NCBI RefSeq assembly: GCF_002240415.1
Contig: NZ_CP020028.1
Coordinates: forward strand, 1-64,000
Direction of reading: 5' to 3'
Source: Paenibacillus kribbensis
GTDB taxonomy: Bacteria > Bacillota > Bacilli > Paenibacillales > Paenibacillaceae
Length of the DNA: 64,000 nucleotides
Within the stretch, counting starts at the first letter, position 1. Each line of letters opens with the position of its first letter. Of this stretch, positions 63,308-64,000 are shown in pieces. The notes beneath the pieces were generated by a model. The model was not told the DNA's origin. It was given only the letters and a program-made list of their open reading frames with translations, and made no database searches. Made by a program: the position numbers and the translations under genes.

Positions 63308-64000
63308 TTAAGATATCTGAGTAGTGGACATGGTTTGTCTTTTAAGGTGTTCCCAGCGATCCAGCAGCTCTTTCGAGCCTTCCAGCAATTGCGGCTTATA
63401 GAGGCGAGTCGGGAAGGATTGGGCAATAACTCTGCCAGCAGCCTTGAGGTCTTCAAGGGCACCGGAGCTGATTAATTGCACGACAATATTACCGATAGCT
63501 GTAGATTCAGAAGGACCTGCCTGAACCTCAATTTCCAAAAGATCGGCTGTTAGCTGGCATAGTAGTTCGTTGTTGGCGCCTCCGCCGACAATGTGCAATT
63601 TGGCAACCGTTTCGTCCGTTAAACGTTGCAGCTCATGTAAGGCATCCCGGTAGCTTAAGGCCAGACTGTCAAAAATGCAGCGGGCGAGCGCACCCGGCGT
63701 TCGGGGGATGGGCTGCCCCGTGTCTTCGCAAAATCGCTGAATCTCAAGGATCATGCTATCCGGATTCAAGAATGAGGACTGGTTGCAGAGGACGAGACTG
63801 GCAAACGGTGTCTCTGCCGAAGCCAGTTGGACCAATTCGGCAAAGCTGTGTGCGGAACCACCCTCTCTTCTCACCTCCTGAATCATCCACAAGCCCATAA
63901 TATTTTTCAGAAAACGGTACGTACCGTAAGCGCCCCACTCATTGGTGTAGTTCGCCTGCATGGCCGCCTTTGTATTTAAGGCTTCGGATCGTTCCATTCC
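63308..64000 (-). CDS. rhaB: rhamnulokinase, C-terminal part (cut by window edge)
   Basis: FGGY-family kinase phosphorylating L-rhamnulose. Visible are the C-terminal 229 residues, including [14 protein letters not shown], the adenosine motif [22 protein letters not shown] and [12 protein letters not shown]. The frame stays open to base 64000, so the N-terminal half lies outside. First of rhaBAD in transcription order. Confidence 0.92.
   Translation of the reverse strand, partial: GMERSEALNTKAAMQANYTNEWGAYGTYRFLKNIMGLWMIQEVRREGGSAHSFAELVQLASAETPFASLVLCNQSSFLNPDSMILEIQRFCEDTGQPIPRTPGALARCIFDSLALSYRDALHELQRLTDETVAKLHIVGGGANNELLCQLTADLLEIEVQAGPSESTAIGNIVVQLISSGALEDLKAAGRVIAQSFPTRLYKPQLLEGSKELLDRWEHLKRQTMSTTQIS

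Overview
The window reads as chromosomal DNA of a spore-forming, low-to-mid GC Firmicute, most likely Paenibacillus (P. polymyxa group). Evidence: AGGAGG-type ribosome binding sites, endospore-coat type YheC/YheD ATP-grasp proteins, a PRD regulator beside a fructose/mannose-type PTS, CcpA-type cre boxes, and many regulator-plus-enzyme pairs typical of that genus. The species is inferred. No rRNA, tRNA, CRISPR array, insertion sequence or prophage was seen.

Layout. 1-8.9 kb (AT-richer, Bacillus-like): a MerR-methyltransferase fusion running off the left edge, the DEAD-box RNA helicase dbpA/yxiN, a TetR-SMR efflux pair, and a complete gluconate operon gntRKPZ on the minus strand with a perfect GntR operator. 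Almost every gene in the first 5.7 kb carries one-base changes in short homopolymers; repairing them restores gntP, gntZ and dbpA to the lengths of their B. subtilis homologues. 9-12.7 kb: a glycerate module (GntP-family permease, glycerate kinase, CdaR regulator). 12.9-20.6 kb: RDD membrane protein, PRD activator and PTS EIIBCA, CdsA-like enzyme, permuted papain-fold protein, PhnA. 20.7-25.8 kb: QorB-like reductase with its Rrf2 regulator, luciferase-like monooxygenase, class-V aminotransferase, DsrE-like protein. 26-31 kb: small acidic ORF plus XRE-ImmA/IrrE protein, a radical SAM protein, a type I holin-like toxin locus, an aldo-keto reductase and a YfbR-like HD protein. 31-36.8 kb: FAD-Rieske oxidoreductase, second aldo-keto reductase, acetate permease, secreted beta-helix protein, small membrane protein.

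The most notable part is 37.1-41.8 kb: a tight five-gene unit of ATP-grasp protein, pepM, ppd, phnW-type transaminase and a second ATP-grasp protein. The three middle enzymes turn phosphoenolpyruvate into 2-aminoethylphosphonate, and the only candidate tailoring enzymes are the two spore-coat-type ATP-grasp proteins. A third ATP-grasp gene, close to the first and sharing its upstream block, lies at 46.2 kb. A ligase-made aminoethylphosphonate conjugate, perhaps on the spore coat, is the working hypothesis.

41.9-48.1 kb is a run of regulators with small partner enzymes (WYL-DinB, Crp/Fnr, TetR-SDR, glutathione peroxidase, AraC-GyrI). 48.3-51.5 kb has an RlmN-family methyltransferase, an isolated pyrK-pyrD pair and a small protein gene. 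51.6-56.2 kb is a CitA/DcuS-type two-component system beside a D-2-hydroxyacid dehydrogenase and an AEC permease. 56.4-64 kb holds homocysteine S-methyltransferase, a large GDYXXLXY membrane protein, an AraC regulator and the rhamnose genes rhaBAD, with rhaB cut by the right edge.
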